From: Bacteroidales bacterium
GTDB lineage: Bacteria; Bacteroidota; Bacteroidia; Bacteroidales; UBA7332
Direction: 5' to 3'
DNA: 64,000 bases
Assembly: GCA_028687995.1 (NCBI GenBank)
Contig: JAQTZA010000006.1
Coordinates: 94,486 to 158,485 of the forward strand
A model generated the notes under the pieces. The model had not been told where the DNA came from. It was given only the letters and a program-made list of their open reading frames with translations, and did not search any database. The first letter of the stretch is position 1. Each line of letters starts with the position of its first letter. Positions 8,720 to 17,740 of this stretch are shown here, one piece after another. The translations under genes and the position numbers were made by a program.

Positions 8720-9328
8720 TTAATCCTCCTTTAGTTGGTCTATTACGTTACGTATCTCCTTGGCATATTTTCCATAATAGTGATTAACCCACCATTCCAC
8801 AGCAAAGCCCATATAGAGGAATGAGAAAGCAACAATACCAAACACAGCTAATAGTAATGAGTTGTTTGTTAGATTAGTTGAAACAAAATCTGGATTCTTA
8901 TTGTACAAAATTCCGAGTAAATAAAGAATGAGAAATGGGATTAAGGCAAATCCAAAAGTTTTATACATTTCCATATTTAGTCTAATATCAAAGTATGTTT
9001 CATAAAGACTATCTTTTGTGTTCAACGTATAGTTATTTAGTCGCTTGAAGAAAATATATAGTTTTACCAAATAATATATGCACACCGCCAGAAACATTGT
9101 AAATAGTAAATAATATGGAGCATAAGCTGTTTTGGGAAGCTTATACAAAAGCGGGAACACACCAATAAAAATAATTGAGAGAATCTGGTAGATAAACTCT
9201 TTTTTTAGATTCTTTTTTATTTTCTCCAGTGGCATGTTCGCCGAATGTATTTTTTCTAATGTGGTTGGAATCGAAACGTTTTCTGTGTTTTCGTTTTGCC
9301 ATTCTGATTGTAGATTATTAAAGTTCAT
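8720..9328 (-). CDS. Four-TM membrane protein following an ECF sigma gene; candidate anti-sigma factor
   Basis: Soluble N-terminus then about 4 hydrophobic segments; overlaps the sigma factor gene by 11 bp. Confidence 0.55.
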   Translation of the reverse strand: MNFNNLQSEWQNENTENVSIPTTLEKIHSANMPLEKIKKNLKKEFIYQILSIIFIGVFPLLYKLPKTAYAPYYLLFTMFLAVCIYYLVKLYIFFKRLNNYTLNTKDSLYETYFDIRLNMEMYKTFGFALIPFLILYLLGILYNKNPDFVSTNLTNNSLLLAVFGIVAFSFLYMGFAVEWWVNHYYGKYAKEIRNVIDQLKED

Positions 9329-9821
9329 ATCCTTGCGATTTAATGATGGTTTTTAATTTGTCTTTAGCTCTGTTTAGTTTTACACGAGCATTACCCTCTG
9401 ATATTCCAAGATGGTTACCAATCTCTTTGTGTGAAAATCCTTCGAGTTGATAGAAAATAATGGCTTTTTCTATTTTATTCAATTTTTGAATAGCTTTATA
9501 GAAATGAGCTAACTGGCTCTCTTTTTCATCTGAGTCGTTCTCTTCTTCTGGAATATTCTCAGGGAAGGAGTCAAATTTCTCGGGCTTCCGTTTCTCTTTC
9601 TTCAGATATACGATGGAAGTGTTAATAGCCACACGATACATCCATGTCGAAAGCTGACTATTTCCTTTAAATTCATTGTGTGATTTCCACAACTGATAGA
9701 TAATCTCCTGAAATAGATCTTGTTGATCATCTTTGTCATCCATATATATTTTCGAAACTTTATGGAGCATTCCTTTGTGTTGTTCCAAATGAATCAGAAA
9801 CTCTTGTTCTTTGGCTTTCAA
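9318..9821 (-). CDS. RNA polymerase ECF-type sigma-70 factor
   Basis: 'DLFQEIIYQLWKS', 'LSTWMYRVAINTSIVYLKKEKR', 'GFSHKEIGNHLGISEGNARVKLNRAKDKLK'. Confidence 0.92.
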   Translation of the reverse strand: MKAKEQEFLIHLEQHKGMLHKVSKIYMDDKDDQQDLFQEIIYQLWKSHNEFKGNSQLSTWMYRVAINTSIVYLKKEKRKPEKFDSFPENIPEEENDSDEKESQLAHFYKAIQKLNKIEKAIIFYQLEGFSHKEIGNHLGISEGNARVKLNRAKDKLKTIIKSQGYEL

Positions 9822-9825
9822 TGCT

Positions 9826-10683
9826 TCAATTGATTATTGGTTTTACAATATATCCTGCCTTTCTTAGTAAATTGATTAACCCCGATTCACCCACTAAATG
9901 TGCGGCACCGATGGCAAAAAAGAGACTTTCAGATTTCATCATATTGGGCATTTCCTTCATCCAATTTTTATTTCTGTTGTCTAATAGAAGTATTTTAGCT
10001 TTGTCAGACATGGCTTGCTTGTCGGCCATCATTCTATAAAGAGCCTCTATGTCTTCATTTGAATAGATTTTTACCATTTCATTCGAATAATCTGAATTTA
10101 TCAGTTTGAAATAAGAAATGAGCTCATCATCCGAATAGGCATTCTCTAATATTTTCATCTGATCGTTCACTTTTTCGAATCCTAATATCGGTTTTTTACT
10201 CTCATTTGCTTTGGCGATAAATTCCAATTCGTATGACTTAATGTTTGTGCAACCAAACGACTTAATAAATAGCAAGCTTAGTAATGTTTGCAATGTAAAT
10301 TTATCAAATTGTTTCAATGGCATACCTATTTTCTGTTGTAATATTTTAGTCAGTTCTTCATTCTGTTCTGGCGATAATTTTTCTGACAAGGGTACTTTTC
10401 CAAAAGCTAATTTTTGCAAAGCTTCCATTTCAGCATTATCATTGAGATTTATTTCCAATACTAGTTTTGATGTCTTATCAAAAGCTCTGTCCACTTTCGG
10501 CTTTATACTAAAATCCTTTTCGCAAATCATGTGAATTGTGCCAAAAAGATAAGACGATTGATTCAATCCATTGCCTGAAATCTCCCATAATATGGAATTT
10601 TCGGGTTTATCATTGTTCGCAAATGCCGATAAACTGAATACGGCAATAAATAGTAGAATGAGTGGTTTTCGTAGTGTTTTCAT
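9826..10683 (-). CDS. TraB/GumN family protein with signal peptide
   Basis: 'ILWEISGNGLNQSSYLFGTIHMICEKDF' and 'SLFFAIGAAHLVGESGLINLLRKAGYIVKPI'. Confidence 0.85.
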   Translation of the reverse strand: MKTLRKPLILLFIAVFSLSAFANNDKPENSILWEISGNGLNQSSYLFGTIHMICEKDFSIKPKVDRAFDKTSKLVLEINLNDNAEMEALQKLAFGKVPLSEKLSPEQNEELTKILQQKIGMPLKQFDKFTLQTLLSLLFIKSFGCTNIKSYELEFIAKANESKKPILGFEKVNDQMKILENAYSDDELISYFKLINSDYSNEMVKIYSNEDIEALYRMMADKQAMSDKAKILLLDNRNKNWMKEMPNMMKSESLFFAIGAAHLVGESGLINLLRKAGYIVKPIIN

Positions 10684-10837
10684 TTTTATTTCTTTTTAAT
10701 TTTGAGTTAGCAATATGTACACTTTGGGCTTAATAGATAATAGAATGCAGCTGCTGTTAATGTATAAAGTTTAGGTGTTACACTTCGTAAGTATCATAAA
10801 ACGAAAAACGTTACAAAAAAAATATTTATTTAAGAAA

Positions 10838-10870
10838 GAAACCCCGAATCAGAGTTTTATCTGTTCGGGG
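10838..10870 (-). terminator. Terminator hairpin, copy 2 of the duplicated 33-bp sequence
   Basis: Identical to 8663-8695; downstream of ppa. Confidence 0.75.
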
Positions 10871-10894
10871 CTTCTAGTTCTATAAATAATGGGT

Positions 10895-11569
10895 TTACTT
10901 CACTCCAGCCAAAAATTGGTCTAAACGTTCAAATCTATTTTTATAATCTTCGGTAGAGCGACGGATGATTTCGTGAGCTTCCTCCACATCAAATGTATCA
11001 GTAATCTGTACATTAGCCTTTTCACCAGGTAGGTCTTTGTAGGTAAGGAAATAGTGTTTGATACGCTCAACAACTACCTCTGGACAGTCTTTGATGCTGG
11101 TGTAATTTCCGTAAATGGCGTCATTTTTCAAAACTGCAATAATTTTGTCGTCCGACTCATCGCCATCAATCATGCGGAATCCTCCAATGGGAATAGCTTG
11201 CACCAGAATATCGCCATGAGAAATAGTATTCATGGTCAATACACAGATATCAATAGGGTCACTATCGCCCACAATTCCTGTCAGTTTAGTGCGCTCCATC
11301 GTGTGTTCAGCCACTTTCGATCCACTAAATGTTTGTGGAATAAATCCATAGAGAGCTGGTACAACGTTTGAATATTTCTGTGGTCGGTCGATTTTGAGAT
11401 ACCCAGATGTTTTGTCAACTTCGTATTTTACAGTGTCAGTTGGTACAATTTCGATAAATGCTGTTAACACACTAGGTGCTGCATCACCAATATCAACCCC
11501 GTGCCACGGATGTGATTTGTAGCGCAATCCCATCAATTTGCCGATAGGATCCATGATTTGATTTTTCAT
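10895..11569 (-). CDS. ppa: Inorganic pyrophosphatase
   Basis: 'GFIPQTF', 'GDSDPIDICVL', 'GFRMIDGDESDDKIIAV'; start at MKNQIMDPIG preferred. Confidence 0.9.
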   Translation of the reverse strand: MKNQIMDPIGKLMGLRYKSHPWHGVDIGDAAPSVLTAFIEIVPTDTVKYEVDKTSGYLKIDRPQKYSNVVPALYGFIPQTFSGSKVAEHTMERTKLTGIVGDSDPIDICVLTMNTISHGDILVQAIPIGGFRMIDGDESDDKIIAVLKNDAIYGNYTSIKDCPEVVVERIKHYFLTYKDLPGEKANVQITDTFDVEEAHEIIRRSTEDYKNRFERLDQFLAGVK

Positions 11570-11757
11570 ATTTTTCACTTCTTTATTTTTGTTATATTCA
11601 GAAATCAAGAGTTTTAATTAACTCTTTTTTATCAATGGTGCTAAGATAAGTTATTTGCAAGAAATAGCCTACCAAATGATATTAAAATGCTGTTTAAATA
11701 TCAGAAACTAGAGAAAATATCAGAACCTCGTGAAATCATGAACTCGAATTCAGAAAG

Positions 11758-13182
11758 TTATTTTTTTATATTGGGTAGCTCTAGTCCATATTGTTTGATT
11801 CTATCTTCGCGTTTCAACATATATGAAAAGAAGATAGCCAACACGCCGAATCCAGCAAAAATCAGCATTGGTATGGTGTAATTGTATTCAACAACCGTGT
11901 AAGAAACGCCTTGTTCAATTACTGTATGTTCTCCTATTTTACAATATTTGTCGAGAACATTTCCAATCAAAAGCGGCACTCCCATTAAACCCCAGTTTTG
12001 CACCCAGAAAATCATAGCGTAGGCAGTTCCAAGTAAACTGTGAGGAACAACCTTTGTGACAGAAGGCCAAAGTGCCGAAGGTACGAGTGAAAAAGCGATG
12101 CCAAGAATGACAATAAGACCGATGGCGACTGGCAAACTATTGAGAGTTGGAATTGCAAATAAAAGGAATACAACTACAAGTAAAATGGATCCAATCATCA
12201 TGATAGAAGCACCTTTGCCCTTGTGGTCGTAGATGCTGCCAAATACGGGTGTTAGAAATAAGGCGCCGACAGGTAGCATCGCTGGAATAGCACCAGCAAA
12301 ATTGTCGCTTACACCATATTTCTGCATGATAAGTTCGGTTGCATATTTGATAAATGGAAACACAGCCGAGTAGAACAAAACGCAAAGAATAGTGATGTAC
12401 CAGAAGCCAGAGATTTTTGCAATTCGAAGAATGTCGCTGAAACGAAAATCTTCTGCCACTTCCGCAGTGTTGTGTTTGGCCTCTTCTTTGTCTAACTTTA
12501 CATCCATGACGTTAAATAATAGAAACGCCATGAGTCCAATCACAATCATCAACATTGCCATCAAAATAGGAGCGCTCACCATTGGAGTGGTTGGGGTTCC
12601 CATCCATTTTGCTAATGGAATTGGCGCTATCATTGCTAACCCGGTTCCGATTCGACCAGTAGAGGTGTTTAGCCCAATAGCTAATGCTAGCTCTTTTCCT
12701 TTGAACCAACGTACAATGGCTTTGTTGGCTGTAATACCAAACATCTCAATTCCCATTCCAAAAATAGCGAATCCCAACCCAGCATACAGTACTTGTCGTT
12801 TAGTTTCGAAAAGCTCCCACGAGCCAATATGTATATTCACAATGTCACCCAATGTTGTGCTATTGATTGCCCAATATTTGATAAAAGCACCTATAAGCAT
12901 AATGATTATGGCAAGAACTCCCGTAAAGCGAGTCCCCATTTTATCAAGAATAATACCCGCAAAAACAAGCATTAATAAGAATACATTGAACCAACCATAA
13001 CCGCTAGTAAAAATTCCATAATCTGTACTCGTCCAATGCAATTGTTGTTCGAGCATCGATTTGAGAGGAGCCATGGCATCTGCTAAAAAATATGAACAAA
13101 GCATGGTGAGGGATACTAGCACTAATACCAACCAACGAGCGCTTTTAGATTCACTCAGTTTTTTTTGAATTATTTCCGTCAT
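11758..13182 (-). CDS. Major facilitator superfamily transporter
   Basis: About 12 hydrophobic segments; 'GIILDKMGTRFTGV' MFS motif A-like loop. Confidence 0.85.
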   Translation of the reverse strand: MTEIIQKKLSESKSARWLVLVLVSLTMLCSYFLADAMAPLKSMLEQQLHWTSTDYGIFTSGYGWFNVFLLMLVFAGIILDKMGTRFTGVLAIIIMLIGAFIKYWAINSTTLGDIVNIHIGSWELFETKRQVLYAGLGFAIFGMGIEMFGITANKAIVRWFKGKELALAIGLNTSTGRIGTGLAMIAPIPLAKWMGTPTTPMVSAPILMAMLMIVIGLMAFLLFNVMDVKLDKEEAKHNTAEVAEDFRFSDILRIAKISGFWYITILCVLFYSAVFPFIKYATELIMQKYGVSDNFAGAIPAMLPVGALFLTPVFGSIYDHKGKGASIMMIGSILLVVVFLLFAIPTLNSLPVAIGLIVILGIAFSLVPSALWPSVTKVVPHSLLGTAYAMIFWVQNWGLMGVPLLIGNVLDKYCKIGEHTVIEQGVSYTVVEYNYTIPMLIFAGFGVLAIFFSYMLKREDRIKQYGLELPNIKK

Positions 13183-13326
13183 GTCAATTTTGTTTTAAGT
13201 GATTGGCAAAAATAGTTTAATTTTAAGTATATGAATCATAATTTGAGTAGAAAGAGTTATATTCGTAAAAAATATAGAGTAGAATTAATTTTGGTTGAAA
13301 GACATTAATAACTAAATCTTGATATT

Positions 13327-14223
13327 ATGGTACTATTTATTTTAGGCATTATTATTTTTTTAGTGGTGGGCTCATTAGCAAACACGTTTTTAGCTATTAA
13401 ACCTCTAGTAGGAAAAGTGAGAATTGCAGCTGTGTTACTAGCAATTTTAGGAATTGCTACCGCTTCGATTCGACAAATTGAACCGGGTGAAATCGGGGTG
13501 CAAAAGCTCTTTGGAAAAGTGGATAGCCACATTCTCGAAAGCGGGTTGAATGTGATGAATCCGTTGGCGCAAGTGGTAACGTTTAGTTCCCGTACGCAGA
13601 ATTACACTATGTCGGGTGTGCACGACGAAGGTAATCAATCTGGCGATGATGCCATTCGCGTGTTATCTGCTGACGGACTTGAAGTTATTATCGATTTAAC
13701 CGTTTTGTATAAAATCGTTCCCAACGAAGCACCTCAGATTTTGCAACAAATCGGTACAGACTACATTAACACCATTGTGCGTCCAATTTGTCGAACTAAA
13801 ATCAGAGACAATGCCGTTTATTATGATGCGGTTGCTCTTTATTCAACAAAAAGAGATGAGTTTCAAAGTCGAATTTTCAAGACGATTGAGAGTGATTTTC
13901 AGAAACGTGGATTGATTTTGGAACAGCTTTTGGTGAGAAATATCACTTTGCCACCATCGGTGAAACAAAGTATTGAATCGAAAATCAATGCCGAACAGGA
14001 TGCGCAGAAGATGACCTTTGTTTTGCAAAAAGAGCGTCAGGAAGCAGAACGTAAACGTGTGGAAGCACAAGGTATTGCTGATTATCAGAAAATTCTGAGC
14101 ACTGGATTGAGCGATAAACAGCTTCAATATGAGATGATCAAAGCTATCGCCACATCACCCAATGCGAAACTAATCATCATGGATTCGAAAAAAGGTTCGC
14201 CGATTATTGTGGACGGCAAATAG
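13327..14223 (+). CDS. SPFH/prohibitin-family membrane protein
   Basis: N-terminal TMs then 'IEPGEIGVQKLFGKVDSHILESGLNVMNPLAQV', coiled-coil 'ERQEAERKRVEAQGIADYQKIL'. Confidence 0.88.
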   Translation: MVLFILGIIIFLVVGSLANTFLAIKPLVGKVRIAAVLLAILGIATASIRQIEPGEIGVQKLFGKVDSHILESGLNVMNPLAQVVTFSSRTQNYTMSGVHDEGNQSGDDAIRVLSADGLEVIIDLTVLYKIVPNEAPQILQQIGTDYINTIVRPICRTKIRDNAVYYDAVALYSTKRDEFQSRIFKTIESDFQKRGLILEQLLVRNITLPPSVKQSIESKINAEQDAQKMTFVLQKERQEAERKRVEAQGIADYQKILSTGLSDKQLQYEMIKAIATSPNAKLIIMDSKKGSPIIVDGK

Positions 14224-14225
14224 TA

Positions 14226-15293
14226 TTATTGCATCAAACTAACTATAGCTCCGGTAATGGGATGAAGAATCGCCTTTGCCGGGGCTTTTTTTCTGGTAAA
14301 TAGATCGACAGGGAAATTTGCTTGAATGCCAAATTGTGTGAATGTGAATTCTTGTTCAAACAGTTGATTGTTATTGCGCGAAATTGTCACCTTTCCTTTG
14401 CCAGGAATATTGTAGATTAATCCTTTTTTATCAGATGGTTTGCTTTTTGGATCAGCTGCTAGAAACTCTTTTCGGTCAGTAGCTTTTATATCTAAATAAA
14501 CAGGTTCGCCACTCAAATCATCAGCCGATACAAAACCAAAATGTTTGGAGAAACGAAACAATACTTTGTGATTCAAGTCGATTTCAGTTGGCGTAATTTT
14601 GGTGCGAACAAAGAATTTTTCAACTCGTTGAGTCCCTACGAATAAAGCGGTAAGCGCTTTTTCTTGTTTATCGAGTTGTTCAAAAATCACTTTCAATCCT
14701 TCTCCATCTTTTGGTAAGTGGTCGTTATCGCCATTGATTAAATCCAATCTGCTTTCGCGTAAACGAAAGATTTGCTTGGCAGCCAATTCCGCCATTTTTG
14801 CCGTTGATCCAGAAGCCAAAGTTTCTTCTGTGAGCGAAAGCTCGGAGTTGGTAATTGCCTCTTGTACCACATAATTTTGAGGAAGAGGTTTAACAGCGTT
14901 TTTGGTCAATGAATCGGGAGAGCAATTGACAGCACAAAGAATGCCGTCTGAATTCAGTACGAGATATGGGATAGTTGACTTGAATTGTACCATACTTGCA
15001 CTATTTGGATCAGCAATTGCAGTAGATTCTCCATCTACTTTATCCAACGAAAAGAAGACGGAATCTTCAAGAATTGGATTTGCTATTCCCAGCAATTTTT
15101 CTGCATATCTGTAATAGATTCCAGCTTTCAATGTGGTTTTGGTATATTCTGCATCGATGTAGATAATTGTTTTGGGCAATGTATAGTTGAGTCCAAAATC
15201 GGAAGCTTTGGTTGCTGATAGTTTTTGCCACTCCGTTTGTGCTGATAAGGATAGTGTGACGAAAAGAATGAAAAGTAGAAATAAATGTTTCAT
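14226..15293 (-). CDS. DUF4831-like secreted protein
   Basis: Signal peptide; 'GLNYTLPKTIIYIDAEYTKTTLKAGIYYRYAEKLLGI'. Confidence 0.65.
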   Translation of the reverse strand: MKHLFLLFILFVTLSLSAQTEWQKLSATKASDFGLNYTLPKTIIYIDAEYTKTTLKAGIYYRYAEKLLGIANPILEDSVFFSLDKVDGESTAIADPNSASMVQFKSTIPYLVLNSDGILCAVNCSPDSLTKNAVKPLPQNYVVQEAITNSELSLTEETLASGSTAKMAELAAKQIFRLRESRLDLINGDNDHLPKDGEGLKVIFEQLDKQEKALTALFVGTQRVEKFFVRTKITPTEIDLNHKVLFRFSKHFGFVSADDLSGEPVYLDIKATDRKEFLAADPKSKPSDKKGLIYNIPGKGKVTISRNNNQLFEQEFTFTQFGIQANFPVDLFTRKKAPAKAILHPITGAIVSLMQ

Positions 15294-15437
15294 AACGAGG
15301 TATTCTTCTGATTGTTGGATTCGATTTTACAAAAATAGAAAATAATTCGGTACATGCCGTTTAATATTAGGTTGTGAATTAAAAATTGGTATGATTTGCT
15401 TGGGATACGTTATCTTTGTCATAAAATTTATTTTTGA

Positions 15438-16082
15438 ATGGAGACCGCTTTTCTGACATCGGCATATTTGCCCCCTGTGCACTATTTTTGCAAATTGTAT
15501 CACTTCCCGCAAGCTGTCATTGAATCTCATTGCAATTATGTGAAACAGACTTACAGAAATCGATGTACCATTGCTTCGTCACATGGTGCAATGGCATTGA
15601 CTATTCCCGTAGAGAGAACAGGAGAGGTGAAGAATTTAACACGTGATATTCGAATGGCAGATCATGGAAATTGGCGTCATCTGCACTGGCAAGCCATTGT
15701 GTCGGCATACAACAATACACCTTTTTTTGAATATTATCGGGATGATTTTGAGCCGTTTTACGAGAAGAGACAGGAATTCTTGTTTGATTTCAATAATGAA
15801 TTGCTCCATGTCTTGATGAACCATCTCGATATCGAAACGCCTGTTTTATTTTCTGAAAGTTACGAGAAAGAACTTGAAATCAACCAGTTTGATTTTCGAG
15901 AAACGATTCATCCCAAGCACGATTTTTCGGATGATGTAGATTTTCACCCCGCTCCATATTATCAAGTATTCGATCGTCAGTTAGGTTTCTTGCCAAACAT
16001 GAGTGTGATTGATTTACTCTTTAATTGTGGCCCAGAGTCGGTGCTTATTTTAAGGGATTCTCACCAATCGCATAGACTTTAG
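15438..16082 (+). CDS. WbqC family protein
   Basis: 'LPPVHYFCKLYHFPQAVIESHCNYVKQTYRNRCTIAS' and 'DLLFNCGPESVLIL'. Confidence 0.85.
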   Translation: METAFLTSAYLPPVHYFCKLYHFPQAVIESHCNYVKQTYRNRCTIASSHGAMALTIPVERTGEVKNLTRDIRMADHGNWRHLHWQAIVSAYNNTPFFEYYRDDFEPFYEKRQEFLFDFNNELLHVLMNHLDIETPVLFSESYEKELEINQFDFRETIHPKHDFSDDVDFHPAPYYQVFDRQLGFLPNMSVIDLLFNCGPESVLILRDSHQSHRL

Positions 16083-17121
16083 CAATTTTTGCATCTTTGC
16101 CCATTTTCAATAAACAAGGCGTTTGCCCGATGCCAATTTGGCGAATTATTGCATTTTGAAAACCTCCTCTTGCAATCAATTGTCTGCCTTTGAATTCTTT
16201 TGCTGTGTTATGCCATTCGTCGAACGAATCGTCGAGACTGATGGCGGTGTAGCCAACTGTGTCTTTGGCAAGTTGGGGTATGGCAGCTGAGAGTTTCTTA
16301 TTCAAATAGGTAGAATATTTGTCGCTGCTGCTCCAAAATAGAATCAACATCTTCTTTTCAGATTGTACGTAAAAATATTCCTGTTTGTTTTCGAGATTAT
16401 AGGCTTGAAAAGGAGCTAAACTATGTTTTTCCGAAAGCGGAAGAAGTTGTTTGTACACCTTTTTGAGCTCCAGAAAAGTAGGAAAATCCTTTAGTTTCGT
16501 ACCCTTTAGTTGGGGCCACCACGCTTGAAGCGACTTTGTATCGTTGGTGAAATGCAGATAGTCACGCACTGCTAAAAGTGCCTGATACGAAGATTTGTTG
16601 TCCGAAATAAATAGCGCTGTTTTTCGATAGAGATTTGCTCTATTTGTCATCTGTTGAGGTGAATAAAGCGTCTCTTCGTATTTCTTCAAGCTATCTTTCG
16701 CCCAAGCTCTATCGGCTTTGATATTCGCATTATCAATTGATTTTATTTCAGGTTGTATAGCCTTACGATAGGCTGTAAGCTGATTGTTTACCGAATCACC
16801 TTCCACCACCAACGTTTCAGGTGCGTTGAAATCCCCTGATATTTTGAGTCGCGAATCAGATTTGCCGAAAAATGAGATTTGTCGATTATTTTTTGGGAAA
16901 AAGAGGGTCAAAGCTTCTGCCTCTTCGGGAGCAGCATTCACCGTAAATGTCCCTTTTCTGACCATAATCGTATCGACCTTGCTATTGCTGCCGGCTCCAT
17001 ACCAAAGATAGATCTCAGTCTCATCGAGATGTGCGATACTCGAAACCAAGAATTCTTTTTGCGTCTCTTTTTTGCAAGAGAAAAGGGTGAGAATGAGAAG
17101 TAGGATTGTGATGTGTTTCAT
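16045..17121 (-). CDS. DUF4369/thioredoxin-like lipoprotein
   Basis: Lipobox 'TLFSCKK'; C-terminal TlpA-like fold region without a CxxC. Confidence 0.6.
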   Translation of the reverse strand: MKHITILLLILTLFSCKKETQKEFLVSSIAHLDETEIYLWYGAGSNSKVDTIMVRKGTFTVNAAPEEAEALTLFFPKNNRQISFFGKSDSRLKISGDFNAPETLVVEGDSVNNQLTAYRKAIQPEIKSIDNANIKADRAWAKDSLKKYEETLYSPQQMTNRANLYRKTALFISDNKSSYQALLAVRDYLHFTNDTKSLQAWWPQLKGTKLKDFPTFLELKKVYKQLLPLSEKHSLAPFQAYNLENKQEYFYVQSEKKMLILFWSSSDKYSTYLNKKLSAAIPQLAKDTVGYTAISLDDSFDEWHNTAKEFKGRQLIARGGFQNAIIRQIGIGQTPCLLKMGKDAKIAKVYAIGENPLK

Positions 17122-17672
17122 TGATGTAGTGCTTTTAGCATTTGGTTTTGTTTCTTCCAGTAGGTTTTATTCACATTGACAGAGATGCTAATTCGATGAT
17201 GCCCAATGTACTTTGATAAATAATTATTGGTAAAGACATTATATCCATAACATAACTCCCAACGTCCCAATGAAAATCCATATTTTGGTGTAAATGTAAG
17301 AGTTTGTTTGTTAAAATCAGTATAAAGAATTGTTTCGAAAGCCATTGCCGCAGCTGCTGTTGGTGCGGCTCCTGCAAATTCGAATCCAATTTTTGGTCCT
17401 AAAAGACTCTTATCATTTCGTAATAAAAATTCGGAAGAAAGATAAAATCCAGAAAGAGAACTGCCCCAATGGGAGCGTTTCTCGATTCCTGGGATAATTA
17501 CATTGTAGCTATGAAATGAAATGCCAACTTCGGCAAATACATTTTGCTGATAAGATAATCCGAATCTAGGTGCAATCTTATTAGAATGATAATTCTCAAT
17601 GATCGAGTCGTTTTGCTGTCCAAAACAAAATGTCGTAAAACATACGAATATCGAAAGCAACGAATATTTCAT
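17118..17672 (-). CDS. Predicted secreted/outer-membrane beta-barrel-like protein, unknown function
   Basis: Signal peptide; alternating aromatic strands. Confidence 0.55.
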   Translation of the reverse strand: MKYSLLSIFVCFTTFCFGQQNDSIIENYHSNKIAPRFGLSYQQNVFAEVGISFHSYNVIIPGIEKRSHWGSSLSGFYLSSEFLLRNDKSLLGPKIGFEFAGAAPTAAAAMAFETILYTDFNKQTLTFTPKYGFSLGRWELCYGYNVFTNNYLSKYIGHHRISISVNVNKTYWKKQNQMLKALHQ

Positions 17673-17740
17673 ATTATTCTTATAACTCCCTCTAATTTCT
17701 TTTTCTAACTTCCTTTAATTTTTCATTAACTCCTCAATCC

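Noticed and set aside
8569-8787. 72-aa + strand ORF
   Set aside because: Runs through the duplicated terminator and into the antisense of the 8720-9328 gene
12392-13000. 202-aa + strand ORF
   Set aside because: Fully antisense to the MFS transporter; low-complexity Ile/Pro/Ala shadow translation
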